DNA from: Acidobacteriota bacterium
GTDB taxonomy: Bacteria > Acidobacteriota > Blastocatellia > RBC074
Direction of reading: 5' to 3'
NCBI GenBank assembly: GCA_016196035.1
Contig: JACPYM010000050.1
Coordinates: 1 to 51,492, forward strand
Length of the DNA stretch: 51,492 nucleotides
A model generated the notes under the pieces. It saw only the letters and a program-made list of their open reading frames with translations. It made no database searches and was not told the origin of the DNA. The translations under genes and the position numbers were made by a program. Positions 42,667 to 51,492 of the stretch are shown here, piece after piece; within the stretch, counting starts at the first letter, position 1; each line of letters opens with the position of its first letter.

Positions 42667-45600
42667 TCAAACGCTGTATTGCAAGGCTTGCAGTACGGCG
42701 CTCAACACCGCAAACACCTGTTGATCTGCATTCGCGGCGTCTTTCGCTTCCAACTTCACCTTCAGCACGCCGCTCGGCGTAAAGCTCACCGCCGGATTTT
42801 CCGCCAGCAGCTTCATCAAGCATTCCGGTTCGACGCGCGCTTTGTCGCTCAGCTTCAGCGCCAGATTCGCGCCCGTGCGGTCAATCGAAACGATGCCGAG
42901 TTGGTTGGCCTCGCGCCGCACACGGGCGTACAGGAACAGGTTCTCAACAGATTCAGGCAGGCGGCCATAGCGGTCGGCGACTTCTTCGTGGATGCGTTGC
43001 AAATCTTCATCTGTCTTGGCTGAAGCGATACGTTTGTAGGTGCGCAGCCGCTGGCTCATATCAAATACGTATTCTTCCGGGATGCGTGTGTCCACGCCCA
43101 GGTTGAGTTGCGTGTTGAGGTCTTCTTCAATCGGTTCGCCACGCAATTCCTGGACGGTGCGTTCGAGCATCTGCGTGTAAAGGTCAAAGCCCACCGCGTC
43201 AATCTGACCGGATTGTTGCCCGCCCAGCAGGTTGCCCGCGCCGCGTAATTCCAAATCTAACGCCGCGATGCGAAAACCCGCGCCGAGATCAGAGAATTCG
43301 CGGATCGCGGCCAAGCGTTTGCGCGCGATGGGTGTCAATTCCTGTTCCGGTGGAATCAGCAAATAGGCGTAAGCGCGGCGGCTGGCGCGACCCACGCGAC
43401 CGCGCAACTGATAAAGCTGGGACAAGCCGTAATTGTCAGCGCGGTTGATGATGATGGTGTTGGCGCGCGGAATGTCTATGCCGTTTTCGATGATGGTGGT
43501 GGCGACCAGCACGTCGAATTTGTAAGCCACGAAATCCAGCACGGCCTGCTCCATCTCTTTTTCGCCCATCTGGCCGTGCGCCACGATGTAGCGCGCTTCG
43601 GGCACGATGCGTTTGAGCAGCGCGGCGACTTCTTCGATGGATTCGACGCGGTTGTGGACGAAGAAGACCTGGCCCTGGCGCTGCAATTCCAATTCGATGG
43701 CGCTGCGGATAACGGCGTCGTTGAAGGGCACGACGTTGGTTTGAATCGCCAGGCGGTCGCGCGGCGGCGTTTCGATCACGGACATATCGCGCATGCCCAG
43801 CAGCGACATGTTCAGCGTGCGCGGGATCGGCGTGGCGCTCATGGTCAGCACGTCCACGCGCTTTTTGATTTGTTTGAGCCGTTCTTTATGGGCGACGCCG
43901 AAGCGTTGCTCTTCGTCCACGATGACGAGGCCGAGTTCCTTGAAATTCAAGTCGCGCGACAGAATGCGATGCGTGCCGATGACGATGTCCACCGCGCCGG
44001 TTTCGATGCTGGCGACGACTTCCTTTTGTTCTTTGGGCGAACGAAAGCGCGAGAGCAATTCGATCTTGGCGGGGAAGGCGGCAAAGCGCGCTTTGAAATT
44101 CTGATGATGCTGATAGGCCAGCACGGTTGTCGGCGCAAGCACGGCGACTTGTTTGCCATCCATCACCGACTTGAACGCGGCGCGCATTGCCACTTCGGTT
44201 TTGCCGTAACCGACATCGCCGCACAGCAGGCGATCCATCGGCTGGGGCTGCTCCATATCGTTTTTGACATCGGTGATGGCGGTCGCTTGGTCAACCGTTA
44301 ATTCGTACGGGAAAGCATCCTCGAATTCCTGCTGCCAGGGCGTGTCACCGCTGAAAGCGAAGCCGGTGACCAATTTGCGCTCGGCGTAAAGCTTCAACAG
44401 CTCTTCGGCCATGTCGCGCATGGCGCGTTTGACGCGGGCCTTGGTCTTGGCCCAGGCAATACCGCCCAGCCGATCCAACGAAGGCGAACCAGTCTCGCTG
44501 CTGGCAAATTTCTGAACGAGATCGAGGCGTTCGACGGGTACGTAAAGCTTCGCGCCGTCGGCGTAAGTGAGCAGCATGAATTCGCGCTTGCTCTCGGCTT
44601 TCTCGCCACCCGCGCCGATCATCCGCGCGTAAATGTCGGCGGAAGTTTCCGGCCCCGCCATGTCAATTTGCAGCAAGCCCTGGAACTGCCCGATGCCGTG
44701 GTCAATGTGGACGATGTAATCGCCGATCTTCAGGTCGCGGAAGTCCGATAGGAACGCGCCGAGCTTGAAGCCTTTGCTCTTGGCCTGCGTGCGGGACGCG
44801 CGGTCGGTGTGGACGGCTTCGTCAAAGATGTCAGCTTCGGTGTAAACGGTCAGCTTGGAATTAGGCAGGGCGAAACCGACGGAAAGGTCACCCACAGTGA
44901 GCGTGATAGGGGCTAGGGGCTTGGGACTAGGGGCTTCGTCTGTGCCTGCGATGCCGGTGACTTGGTATTCGGTCAGCGTTTTGCGCAGGCGGTCGGCGAC
45001 CCCAGTGCTGGGCAGCACGAAGATCGTTTGCTGACCGAAGGCGGAGAGCTCTTTCAATTCGGCGGCCAAGTCGGGAATGCGCCCGTGCCAGCGGCGCACG
45101 GCGCGCGCGGATAGGTTGACCTCGAATGGTTTCGCTTCGGGCGGAAAGAGGAAGAGCGGCGCGCTGGTCGGGCGATTGACGAAGGCGGCAATGCGTTCGT
45201 GGGCGGCTCCGCTGGTGGCAATCATGGCGGCGGTGGTTGAAACGACTTCTTCCGTAGCGAGTTCCTCTTGCCGCGCGAGCGCCGCCGCGCCCAGCAAGTG
45301 CATTTCGACGCGCGGGACGTTTTCCAAGCGCGTGCGCAATTCATCCGGTGTCAGGAAAAGCTGTTCCGGCGGCAGACCCAATTCGTCGGTGCGTTCGGTG
45401 CGTTCGTAACCGTGCTGCAATTCGTCCAGCAGGCTGCGCAATTGCTTCTCGACTTCGGCGGGTTCGTCCACGACCAGCACGCAATCGCGCAAGTAATCAA
45501 ACACGGTCGCCGAGAGCGGACGCAGCAGCGGCAACAGATATTCCCAACCCGGAAACTCTTCGCCCTCGTCGGCAAAGACTGTGCGATCACGCAGGGCGCG

Positions 45601-46416
45601 TTCATAGCGTTCATCCCGCCAGCGTTCGCGCGCCCGTTTGGCCCAGTCGCGAAAGTCGCTGGCCGTCGCGCGTTCATCCCGCATCGGCGCAATAATCGTC
45701 TCTTTCAACTCGCGCACCGAGCGTTGCGTTTCGGGATCGAATTCGCGGATCGAATCAATCTCGTCGCCAAAAAACTCGACGCGCACCGGCAGCAAGGCAG
45801 TTGCGTTCTCGGTAGCTTTGGAAAGCTGCGCGCTGGGTGAATAGAAATCCAGGATGCCGCCGCGCGAAGAGAATTCGCCCACGCCGCCCACCGGGTCAGA
45901 GCGTTTGTAGCCGACCGCGACCAGATGTTCGAGCAGGTAATCCAGCGGCAACTCTTCGCCGACGCGCAGCACTACGCCCGCCTGTTTGATCTCGTCCAGC
46001 GCAACGTAACGGCGCAACAGCGCGTGCGCGGTCAGCAGCACGATGTCGCCCGCGCCTGCGGTGAGCCGCCACAACGCCAGCGCGCGCCGTTCCAGAATGT
46101 CGGCGTGCGGCGAGGTGCCGCTGTACGGATCGCTTTCGGATACGGGCAGCACGAAGACTTCGTTGTCGCATTCGGCGCGGTCGTTGAGCGTGCAATAGAA
46201 AAAACGCAGATCGTCTTCGAGCGCCTCCAGGTCTTTGCTGCGCAGGCTGACGACGGCGAGGCGTTTGCCCGTCGCGCGTTGCAATGCGGCGAGGGCCAGG
46301 GCTTTGGCGCCGTTGGCGAGTCCGGCGACGTTGACGACACGACGGCCCGCGCGCACTTCGTTGGCAAGGCGCTGAAATTGTTCGTCTTCTTCAAAGCGTT
46401 GAAACAGGGCAGACAC
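42667..46416 (-). CDS. mfd: Transcription-repair coupling factor Mfd
   Basis: The 1249-residue protein strips stalled RNA polymerase from lesions and recruits UvrA. It has a UvrB-homologous N-terminus (about 1-340), an RNA-polymerase-interaction domain with [17 protein letters not shown] (about 560), an SF2 translocase with [16 protein letters not shown] (Walker A), [17 protein letters not shown] and [11 protein letters not shown], and a TRCF C-terminal domain. Start is taken as GTG at 46416, which has GAAAGG about 8 bases upstream; a TTG at 46425 is less likely. Between domains, residues about 494-503 (APSPKPLAP) are encoded by a copy of a dispersed repeat (44908-44935). The gene overlaps nothing; hsdM begins 66 bases further on. 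Confidence 0.93.
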   Translation of the reverse strand: MSALFQRFEEDEQFQRLANEVRAGRRVVNVAGLANGAKALALAALQRATGKRLAVVSLRSKDLEALEDDLRFFYCTLNDRAECDNEVFVLPVSESDPYSGTSPHADILERRALALWRLTAGAGDIVLLTAHALLRRYVALDEIKQAGVVLRVGEELPLDYLLEHLVAVGYKRSDPVGGVGEFSSRGGILDFYSPSAQLSKATENATALLPVRVEFFGDEIDSIREFDPETQRSVRELKETIIAPMRDERATASDFRDWAKRARERWRDERYERALRDRTVFADEGEEFPGWEYLLPLLRPLSATVFDYLRDCVLVVDEPAEVEKQLRSLLDELQHGYERTERTDELGLPPEQLFLTPDELRTRLENVPRVEMHLLGAAALARQEELATEEVVSTTAAMIATSGAAHERIAAFVNRPTSAPLFLFPPEAKPFEVNLSARAVRRWHGRIPDLAAELKELSAFGQQTIFVLPSTGVADRLRKTLTEYQVTGIAGTDEAPSPKPLAPITLTVGDLSVGFALPNSKLTVYTEADIFDEAVHTDRASRTQAKSKGFKLGAFLSDFRDLKIGDYIVHIDHGIGQFQGLLQIDMAGPETSADIYARMIGAGGEKAESKREFMLLTYADGAKLYVPVERLDLVQKFASSETGSPSLDRLGGIAWAKTKARVKRAMRDMAEELLKLYAERKLVTGFAFSGDTPWQQEFEDAFPYELTVDQATAITDVKNDMEQPQPMDRLLCGDVGYGKTEVAMRAAFKSVMDGKQVAVLAPTTVLAYQHHQNFKARFAAFPAKIELLSRFRSPKEQKEVVASIETGAVDIVIGTHRILSRDLNFKELGLVIVDEEQRFGVAHKERLKQIKKRVDVLTMSATPIPRTLNMSLLGMRDMSVIETPPRDRLAIQTNVVPFNDAVIRSAIELELQRQGQVFFVHNRVESIEEVAALLKRIVPEARYIVAHGQMGEKEMEQAVLDFVAYKFDVLVATTIIENGIDIPRANTIIINRADNYGLSQLYQLRGRVGRASRRAYAYLLIPPEQELTPIARKRLAAIREFSDLGAGFRIAALDLELRGAGNLLGGQQSGQIDAVGFDLYTQMLERTVQELRGEPIEEDLNTQLNLGVDTRIPEEYVFDMSQRLRTYKRIASAKTDEDLQRIHEEVADRYGRLPESVENLFLYARVRREANQLGIVSIDRTGANLALKLSDKARVEPECLMKLLAENPAVSFTPSGVLKVKLEAKDAANADQQVFAVLSAVLQALQYSV
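44908..44935. repeat. Dispersed TAGGGGCT repeat inside mfd
   Basis: AGGGGCTAGGGGCT (44908-44921) followed by TTGGGACTAGGGGCT (44921-44935) matches the repeat that flanks the four-helix-bundle gene at 21678-21702 and 22093-22109. On the coding strand it encodes proline-rich residues in a linker of Mfd and keeps the frame. Confidence 0.75.
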
Positions 46417-46446
46417 CGCGAACAACCTTTCTATCCTGTCAGGAAC

Positions 46447-46932
46447 TCAATTCAATACTTGCTGACTCTGCATAATCCGCGCGATCATTTCCGAGGTCGA
46501 AACCCCAGCCACAAACGGCAGGTTCAGCACTCGCCCGCCTGCTGCCTCGACTTCTTCGCGCCCGACGATGGTCTCAATGCTCCAATCGCCGCCTTTGACG
46601 AGGATGTCGGGCAGTAGCGCGGTGATGATTTTGCGCGGCGTTGGTTCGTCGAAAATCGTCACGAAATCTACGCAAGCGAGCGCGGCCATGACTTCGGCGC
46701 GTTCCTCTTCTTTCAAGATGGGGCGCGCCGGGCCTTTCAACTCGCGCACGCTGCGGTCACTGTTCAGGGCGACGATTAACGCTTCGCCCAAAGCGCGCGC
46801 TTGTTGCAGGTAGCGCACATGGCCCGGATGCAGCAGGTCGAAGCAGCCGTTGGTGAAGACGACGCGGCATCCCGCCTGGCGCAATTGCGCGCGTGCGGAC
46901 AGTAATTCAGTGAGAGTCAGCACTTGTGCCAT
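46447..46932 (-). CDS. HldE C-terminal-type heptose 1-phosphate adenylyltransferase (RfaE2-like)
   Basis: This 161-residue nucleotidyltransferase of the cytidylyltransferase-like fold has [20 protein letters not shown] (the HxGH motif) near residues 26-45. It also has [30 protein letters not shown] and the C-terminal [10 protein letters not shown]. This matches the stand-alone adenylyltransferase half of HldE (RfaE domain II), which makes ADP-heptose for lipopolysaccharide. The kinase half is not in the window. The gene is on the same strand as mfd and ends 30 bases before it. No strong ribosome site precedes the ATG. Confidence 0.87.
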   Translation of the reverse strand: MAQVLTLTELLSARAQLRQAGCRVVFTNGCFDLLHPGHVRYLQQARALGEALIVALNSDRSVRELKGPARPILKEEERAEVMAALACVDFVTIFDEPTPRKIITALLPDILVKGGDWSIETIVGREEVEAAGGRVLNLPFVAGVSTSEMIARIMQSQQVLN

Positions 46933-46959
46933 AAGTCAGGCATCTTAGCAGTCTGTACT

Positions 46960-47054
46960 GCAACCTTTCCAGGTTGCGGTGGCTGGGAAGTTCGCCAACG
47001 TGGGGTCGGCGCAGGCTTGCACTTTGTCATAACAGCAAGCTGGAAAGCTTGCTG
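46960..47054. repeat. Pair of small palindromes between rnhA and the HldE-type gene
   Basis: GCAACCT-TTCC-AGGTTGC (46960-46977) and CAGCAAGCT-GGAA-AGCTTGCTG (47033-47054) have complementary four-base loops (TTCC and GGAA), which could pair in a kissing interaction. They lie in the 126-base gap between two minus-strand genes. The type resembles other short intergenic palindromes in this window. Confidence 0.7.
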
Positions 47055-47058
47055 CACT

Positions 47059-47499
47059 TCAGGCGTCCAAAATTTCATCGAGTTTGGCTTGCTCAATGCG
47101 GCCTGTGGCGGCGATGAGGCGGGCGGCTTCATCGCATTTTTCCTGGACGGGATGGCCGGCGTGGCCGCGCGTCCAGTTCCAGACCACGTGGTGGCCGTTG
47201 GCGGCGGCGTCCAAGCGTTGCCAGAATTCGAGATTGGTTTTGCGTTTGAAAAGCTTGTTCATCGTCTTGACGACGTATTGCGAATCAGAGATGACTTCGA
47301 CCTGGCAAGGCTCTTTGAGCGCTTCCAGGCCGAGGCAGGCGGCGATGATTTCAGCCTGTTGGTTGGTGGCCGTGCCGAGGTATTCGCCGACGATTTTGCG
47401 TTTGGCTTGGAATTCAAGAATAGCCACGGCCCCGGCGCGCGCGCCTTTGCCGCCGTTGCCCAGACTGCTGCCGTCACAGACGATGCGAATTTGTTTCAT
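47059..47499 (-). CDS. rnhA: Ribonuclease HI
   Basis: This 146-residue cytosolic enzyme cuts RNA in RNA-DNA hybrids. Acidic catalytic residues are D9 (IVCDGSS), E50 (QQAEIIAACLGLEAL), D72 (VISDSQYVV) and an Asp in QEKCDEAARL. HAGHPVQEKCDEAA matches the late His-containing loop, and LFKRKTNLEFWQRLDA covers the basic-protrusion region. The NGGKGARAGAVAILEF variant of the first strand pair resembles bacterial non-E. coli RNase HI. No strong ribosome site is seen before the ATG. A fold-back repeat lies just upstream. Confidence 0.9.
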   Translation of the reverse strand: MKQIRIVCDGSSLGNGGKGARAGAVAILEFQAKRKIVGEYLGTATNQQAEIIAACLGLEALKEPCQVEVISDSQYVVKTMNKLFKRKTNLEFWQRLDAAANGHHVVWNWTRGHAGHPVQEKCDEAARLIAATGRIEQAKLDEILDA

Positions 47500-47554
47500 G
47501 GTGTGATGAGTAGCGTGCCTGATCGTTGAGCGAGTTTTTCACCCAGGCTTTTCC

Positions 47555-47651
47555 GAGATTACGGAACAGACGGAAATAACGGAACAAACAGAAGCCTTTT
47601 TTGACTTGCCTCTTCTGTCTGTTCCGTTATTTCCGTCTGTTCCGTAATCTC
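47555..47651. repeat. Fold-back repeat with 40-bp arms
   Basis: Arms 47555-47594 and 47612-47651 match at 39 of 40 bases as inverted copies, with a 17-base loop containing T6. Each arm is built from related GGAACAGACGG / GGAACAAACAG units around AAATAAC. It sits between rnhA and the DUF2721 gene and could end the transcript of the latter. Confidence 0.88.
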
Positions 47652-47692
47652 TCTTTTGTCTTCAAATAGTGAAAAAAGAAAATGACAGTCAG

Positions 47693-48283
47693 TTAGCCGA
47701 TGCCCAGTTTCTGCGTGATCTTGCGCAGTGAGCGCGTGGGCGCTTCGGTCTCGGCCACCGTTTCAACCGGCGTGCCTGCCGCCGCACGCCGCCGTTCCTG
47801 ATAAAGCGCGCGCAACATCAGCGTGAATTCCATTTCGGAATTGACGGAGCGCAGTGCCAGCCGTGTTTCGGCGATCAAGAGCATGCTGCTGTAAAACAAA
47901 AAGAGCGTGCCTGCGATGCCCAGCACCATTGGCAGCCAACCCAGATGCTGTAACAACGCCACCAGTCCGATGCAAACCGTTGTTGTGACGAACAGCCCGA
48001 GCGCCACGTAAAGATAGGTAAGCGAGCGTTGGATCAGCACCCCGCGTTGCGTGTGCGTCTTTAACTGGCGCTCGAATTCGTGCAGCCGCTCTTCAGGAAA
48101 CTCAACGCCTTCGTCAAAAGAGAGCACTTCGATCTCGTGGCTCAGACCGCGCACGCGATCCACGATGCGCGCCAGGCGCATGGAGGTCGAAACGATCAGT
48201 GTGCCGCAGGCCGAGATCAACACGGCCGGCGTAATCATCGCGCTCAGCACGCTCAGCGGGTTATTCAATTCGGGTAAAAACAT
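47693..48283 (-). CDS. DUF2721-family membrane protein
   Basis: This 196-residue protein has an N-terminal membrane helix (about 12-32: SAMITPAVLISACGTLIVST), a cytosolic helical stretch with MRLARIVDRVRGL, two further helices (about 88-108 and 115-140), and a C-terminal MEFTLMLRALYQERR. The pattern I-SACGTL-STSMRLARIVDR matches DUF2721, a family of unknown function in many bacteria. Start 48283 is the first ATG; the frame extends two codons to a TTG. It begins 2 bases after the stop of the carbinolamine dehydratase gene, so they are probably coupled. Confidence 0.78.
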   Translation of the reverse strand: MFLPELNNPLSVLSAMITPAVLISACGTLIVSTSMRLARIVDRVRGLSHEIEVLSFDEGVEFPEERLHEFERQLKTHTQRGVLIQRSLTYLYVALGLFVTTTVCIGLVALLQHLGWLPMVLGIAGTLFLFYSSMLLIAETRLALRSVNSEMEFTLMLRALYQERRRAAAGTPVETVAETEAPTRSLRKITQKLGIG

Positions 48284-48285
48284 GC

Positions 48286-48564
48286 TCAAGCGAAGAGGTT
48301 GATCTGCTTGGCGAGATCGAAATCCTTGTCAGTCAAACCGCCCGCGTCGTGCGTGCTGACACTGAGGCGCACGCGGTTATAATTGTGGATCAGAATATCA
48401 GGGTGATGATTGACCCATTCGGCCAAATCGGCGACGCGATTGACGAACGCCAAGGCCATTTTGAAGCTCTCGAAATGAAAGTCGCGGACGATTTGCGCAC
48501 CGTTGAGATGCCAATCGGGCAGGCTCTCCAGCTTTTGATCAATTTGCATGTCGTTGAGTTTCAT
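48286..48564 (-). CDS. Pterin-4-alpha-carbinolamine dehydratase
   Basis: This 92-residue cytosolic enzyme of the PCD/DCoH family dehydrates 4a-hydroxytetrahydropterin. It has the signature HHPDILIHNYNRVRLSVSTH (the H-H-P-D motif plus the third His), and DAGGLTDKDFDLAKQIN matches the C-terminal G-L-T-x-x-D segment. The length is typical. GAGGAATGCA precedes the ATG. No phenylalanine hydroxylase is nearby. In such settings the family may serve other pterins, including molybdopterin-related cofactors (inference). Confidence 0.9.
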   Translation of the reverse strand: MKLNDMQIDQKLESLPDWHLNGAQIVRDFHFESFKMALAFVNRVADLAEWVNHHPDILIHNYNRVRLSVSTHDAGGLTDKDFDLAKQINLFA

Positions 48565-48865
48565 TGCATTCCTCGCTGCGTAGGCGCGCGCTCAAACCAA
48601 CACTTTCCAGGATTCCGTCAACTCGAAAGTAAAGACTGCCGCAACAGTTGCGCGCGCGGGCGGGAACGCCGTCTGACGCGCGCTCCCAAACGTTCACCGC
48701 ACTGATTCAAGCATCGGTAACACCAATTGACTGTTCATCCAGACGGCATCTTCGCACAAGGCCCGCAGCTTGCACAACGCGTTGTTGGTTGGCTAGACTG
48801 CCCCACTAATGACGGGACATTCACTCGCTGCCTACGAAGCGAGAACGCCGGGAGAGACACATTTT

Positions 48866-50995
48866 ATGGAAGCGAAACTTCAGCTCCAGCGTCAGTCGAA
48901 AGAAGGGCTGGCGCTTAATCCTGCCACCCTCGTCAATGCCTATCGCGCGATGTATACCTCGCGCCGCATTGATGACAAAGAAATCCAACTGAAACGCCAA
49001 AACCTGGTGTACTTCCAGATCAGCAGCGCTGGTCATGAAGCTGTCACCGTGGCCGCCGGCTTGGCGCTGAAGCCCGGCTATGACTGGTTTTATCCTTACT
49101 ATCGCGACCGCGCCCTGGCCGTGCAGTTGGGGGTGGGGCCTTACGAACAATTGCTGGGTTCGGTGGCCGCGCGCGATGACAAAAATTCCGGCTCGCGCCA
49201 GATGCCGTCGCATTGGAGCGATCCTGACTTGCATCTCGTGGCGCGTTCGTCCTGCACCGGGATGCAGTTCTTACAGGCAGTCGGCGCGGCAGAGGCTGGC
49301 TATCGCTATGCATTGATCAAAGAGATTGCTGACCGCGCGCAACATTTCAAACACGATGAAGTCGTGTATGTTTCCGCTGGCGATGGCGCGACCAGCGAGG
49401 GCGAGTTTTGGGAATCGCTCAACACGGCCTGCAACCTGAAACTGCCGGTGTTGTATTTGATCGAAGACAACGGCTACGCCATCTCGACGCCGGTCGAAGT
49501 GCAAACGGCCGGCGGCAGCATCTCGCAACTCGTGCGCAGCTTCCCGCATTTGTATATCGAAGAGTGCGACGGCACCGACCTGTTGGAAAGCTATGACGCG
49601 CTGCAACGCGCCGTGCGCTATTGCCGCGAACGGCGCGGCCCGGCGCTGGTGCACGCGCAGGTGATTCGGCCCTATTCGCATTCGCTTTCCGACGTCGAAG
49701 CCGATTACCGGCCAGAGGAAGAGCGGGCGTTTGATGCCGCGCGCGATCCCCTCAAAAAGATGGAGCAGTTTTTGCTCGAAGCCGGGATTGGCGTCGCCGC
49801 CGATTTGCAAACCTGGCGCGCTGAGGTTGACCGCGAAATCAACGAAGCCGCCGACCGCGCCTTGCAAATTCCGCAACCGGCCAAAGAGACGGTGACGCAT
49901 TTCATTTATTCGCCTGACGTTGACCCGACCAGCAGAGCCTTTGACACCGAAGCCGAAGCTGTCATCCCGCCCGGCGAAGGCACGATGGTGGATTTAATCA
50001 ATCGCTGCCTGCACGAAGAGATGGCGCGCGACCCGCGCATCGTCGTGCTGGGCCAGGATGTGGCCGACGCCAGCCGCACGGAGTATTTGGACCAGGTCAA
50101 AGGTAAGGGCGGCGTTTTCAAAGTGACCGCCAACCTGCAACGCAAATTCTCGAGCGACCGCGTCTTTAATACGCCGCTCGCCGAAGCCAACATCATCGGA
50201 CGCGCCACGGGCCTGGCGACGCGCGGGTTGAAGCCGGTGGCCGAAATTCAGTTTTTCGATTACATCTGGCCGGCCTTTATGCAAATGCGCGATGAAACGG
50301 CCTTGCTGCGCTGGCGCTCGAACAACGCCTGGAAATGCCCAATGGTCGTGCGCGTGCCGGTGGGCGGCTATCTGAAAGGCGGCGCGATTTATCACAGCCA
50401 ATCGGGCATCTCGACCTTTACGCAAATTCCCGGCTGGCGCGTGGTGATGCCCGCGACGGCATTGGATGCCAATGGCCTTTTACGCACGGCGATTCGCTGT
50501 GACGACCCGGTGTTGTTTCTTGAACACAAACATTTGTACCGGCAGACCTACAACAAGAGCGGCTATCCTGACGCCGATTTCATGATTCCCTTCGGCAAGG
50601 CCAAGACCGTGCGCGCGGGCGAAGACCTGACGATCATCACCTATGGCGCGTTGGTGCAACGTTCGGTCGTCGCGGCCAGACAGGCGGCCGAGCAGGGCAT
50701 CGAGGTCGAAATCATTGACTTGCGCAGCCTGAATCCTTATGACTGGCGCGCGATTGCGGCGAGCGTCAAAAAGACCAATCGCGTGATCGTTGTTTACGAA
50801 GACTGGCAATCGTGGGGTTATGGCGCCGAGATCGCCGCGCGCATTGCCGATGAGTTGTTCGATTATCTGGATGCGCCGGTCAAACGGGTCGCGGCGCTGG
50901 ATTCGTTTGTGCCTTACGCGCCCGATCTGGAAGACGCCGTCTTGCCGCAGATCGAAGACGTGTTGCGGGCGATTGAGGCTCTGGCCGCGTATTGA
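48866..50995 (+). CDS. 2-oxoacid dehydrogenase E1, alpha and beta subunits fused (2-oxoisovalerate type)
   Basis: This 709-residue thiamine-diphosphate enzyme would oxidatively decarboxylate a 2-oxoacid and pass the acyl group to lipoyl-E2. The alpha half (about 1-340) has [30 protein letters not shown] and the ThDP motif [20 protein letters not shown] with EDNGYAIS. The beta half (about 375-709) has [51 protein letters not shown] and [11 protein letters not shown]. The fused order matches branched-chain E1 enzymes of Acidobacteriota and Bacteroidota. Start 48866 has GGGAGAG upstream; an in-frame ATG at 48809 lacks one. No E2 or E3 gene is in view. Branched-chain precursors would suit an iso-fatty-acid membrane. 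Confidence 0.88.
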   Translation: MEAKLQLQRQSKEGLALNPATLVNAYRAMYTSRRIDDKEIQLKRQNLVYFQISSAGHEAVTVAAGLALKPGYDWFYPYYRDRALAVQLGVGPYEQLLGSVAARDDKNSGSRQMPSHWSDPDLHLVARSSCTGMQFLQAVGAAEAGYRYALIKEIADRAQHFKHDEVVYVSAGDGATSEGEFWESLNTACNLKLPVLYLIEDNGYAISTPVEVQTAGGSISQLVRSFPHLYIEECDGTDLLESYDALQRAVRYCRERRGPALVHAQVIRPYSHSLSDVEADYRPEEERAFDAARDPLKKMEQFLLEAGIGVAADLQTWRAEVDREINEAADRALQIPQPAKETVTHFIYSPDVDPTSRAFDTEAEAVIPPGEGTMVDLINRCLHEEMARDPRIVVLGQDVADASRTEYLDQVKGKGGVFKVTANLQRKFSSDRVFNTPLAEANIIGRATGLATRGLKPVAEIQFFDYIWPAFMQMRDETALLRWRSNNAWKCPMVVRVPVGGYLKGGAIYHSQSGISTFTQIPGWRVVMPATALDANGLLRTAIRCDDPVLFLEHKHLYRQTYNKSGYPDADFMIPFGKAKTVRAGEDLTIITYGALVQRSVVAARQAAEQGIEVEIIDLRSLNPYDWRAIAASVKKTNRVIVVYEDWQSWGYGAEIAARIADELFDYLDAPVKRVAALDSFVPYAPDLEDAVLPQIEDVLRAIEALAAY

Positions 50996-51009
50996 AAGCA
51001 GGAAACGCG

Positions 51010-51492
51010 ATGAATTCAAAGGCCAAGCTGGCAGGGATTTATAGCGGCGCACGCCGTGCCAGCAAAACTGCTCTGGCAACAGCTGACCTCATCGCGGGTC
51101 ACGGTTTAGCAGGCGATGGGCACGCGGGTAGCCATCCGCAACGCCACGTCAGTCTGTTTGCCTGGGAAGTCTTGCAGGCTCTGCAAACCGAAGACTTCAA
51201 CGTTACCCCCGGCGAACTCAGCGCCAATCTTTTCACCGAAGACCTAGCGCTTGATGAGTTGCTCCCCGGCACCCAACTGCGCATTGGGCCGGTCATTCTC
51301 GAAATCGTTCAGGTACGCAAACCTTGCCAATCCATCACCCGCATCAATAACCGGCTCCCCAAACGGCTCTACGGCCAATGCGGCCAATTGGCGAGCGTAC
51401 TGGTGGGCGGGACCATTCAAATCGGCGCGACCATCGAAATCTTTTACGATAAGGCGCATAGCGGGACGGTACCGCGCGCGTCAGCAAGCGGA
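51010..51492 (+). CDS. MOSC-domain protein (runs off window end)
   Basis: The frame is open for 161 codons to the end of the window. It has DLIAGHGLAGDGHAGSHPQR, HVSLFAWEVLQAL, PGELSANLFTEDLALDELLP and EIVQVRKPC, the pattern of the MOSC domain of molybdenum cofactor sulfurases, with the conserved Cys in RKPC. Such small stand-alone MOSC proteins resemble YiiM. AGGAAA precedes the ATG, 14 bases after the E1 stop. The reading passes straight into a copy of the GGTACCGCGCGCG repeat at 51468-51491, so the last visible residues (TVPRASASG) are repeat-encoded and the true stop is out of view. Confidence 0.82.
   Translation, partial: MNSKAKLAGIYSGARRASKTALATADLIAGHGLAGDGHAGSHPQRHVSLFAWEVLQALQTEDFNVTPGELSANLFTEDLALDELLPGTQLRIGPVILEIVQVRKPCQSITRINNRLPKRLYGQCGQLASVLVGGTIQIGATIEIFYDKAHSGTVPRASASG
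51468..51491. repeat. Copy of the GGTACCGCGCGCG repeat
   Basis: GGTACCGCGCGCGTCAGCAA followed by GCGG matches the fold-back arm at 26407-26430 with one mismatch. It lies inside the open frame of the MOSC gene at the window end; whether an inverted partner follows cannot be seen. Confidence 0.8.

Overview
The window looks like a chromosome segment of an Acidobacteriota bacterium, probably of the Blastocatellia type. This is inferred from two very large Oar-like TonB-dependent receptors with a carboxypeptidase-regulatory N-terminal domain, from moderately high GC, and from an unusual density of palindromic and fold-back repeats in the gaps between genes. No rRNA, tRNA or CRISPR array was recognised.

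Layout. 1-3.4 kb: the 3' end of an IS110-type transposase, then a TonB-dependent receptor. 3.4-5.1 kb: a YkgJ-type cysteine-cluster protein and the tRNA thiolase TtcA (minus strand). 5.4-10.3 kb: two tandem paralogous APC-superfamily permeases of 650 aa each, followed by a cysteine dioxygenase. 10.3-13.6 kb: a second TonB-dependent receptor (minus). 14.1-16.5 kb: part of the F-type ATP synthase (subunit I, subunit a, then subunit c after a 620-base palindrome-rich gap), with no other ATP synthase genes in view. 16.7-19.5 kb: ComEC. 19.6-22.8 kb (minus): a UbiD decarboxylase coupled by 4-base overlaps to a RelE-type toxin and an unusual antitoxin, a 23S-intervening-sequence-type four-helix-bundle gene framed by inverted repeats, and a MobA/MocA-like nucleotidyltransferase. 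22.8-26.3 kb (minus): an Lgt-like enzyme, a small membrane protein, a COG1964/Tes-like radical SAM enzyme and three tandem small membrane paralogues. 26.5-29.5 kb: a Cpx-like two-component system, and divergently a 28-residue membrane peptide plus a Spy/CpxP-like helical protein without a signal peptide. 29.9-33.3 kb (minus): two PpiC-type periplasmic folding factors and a YhaM-like exoribonuclease. 33.7-42.6 kb (minus): a type I restriction-modification locus, hsdM - DUF1016 nuclease - hsdS - 66-bp repeat array - hsdR. 42.7-48.6 kb (minus): Mfd, an HldE-type adenylyltransferase, RNase HI, a DUF2721 membrane protein and a pterin carbinolamine dehydratase. 48.9 kb to the end: a fused E1 alpha/beta 2-oxoacid dehydrogenase and a MOSC-domain protein that runs off the window.

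The strongest candidate for something new is the restriction locus. Its HsdR carries about 210 extra N-terminal residues holding a complete-looking HNH nuclease and a second small domain, placed ahead of an intact PD-(D/E)XK plus helicase motor, so one polypeptide seems to carry two nucleases. The same operon encodes a DUF1016 nuclease between M and S and has a 66-bp tandem array between hsdS and hsdR. Other points of interest are the antitoxin whose HTH seems to be replaced by a small beta-rich domain, the four-helix-bundle gene whose 17-bp flanking repeat also occurs inside mfd, the Tes-like radical SAM cluster, and the modular palindrome element inside the ATP synthase gene set.

All calls come from reading the sequence and its translations. 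No database search was run, so family names rest on motif recognition. Repeats were found by eye and the list is not exhaustive.
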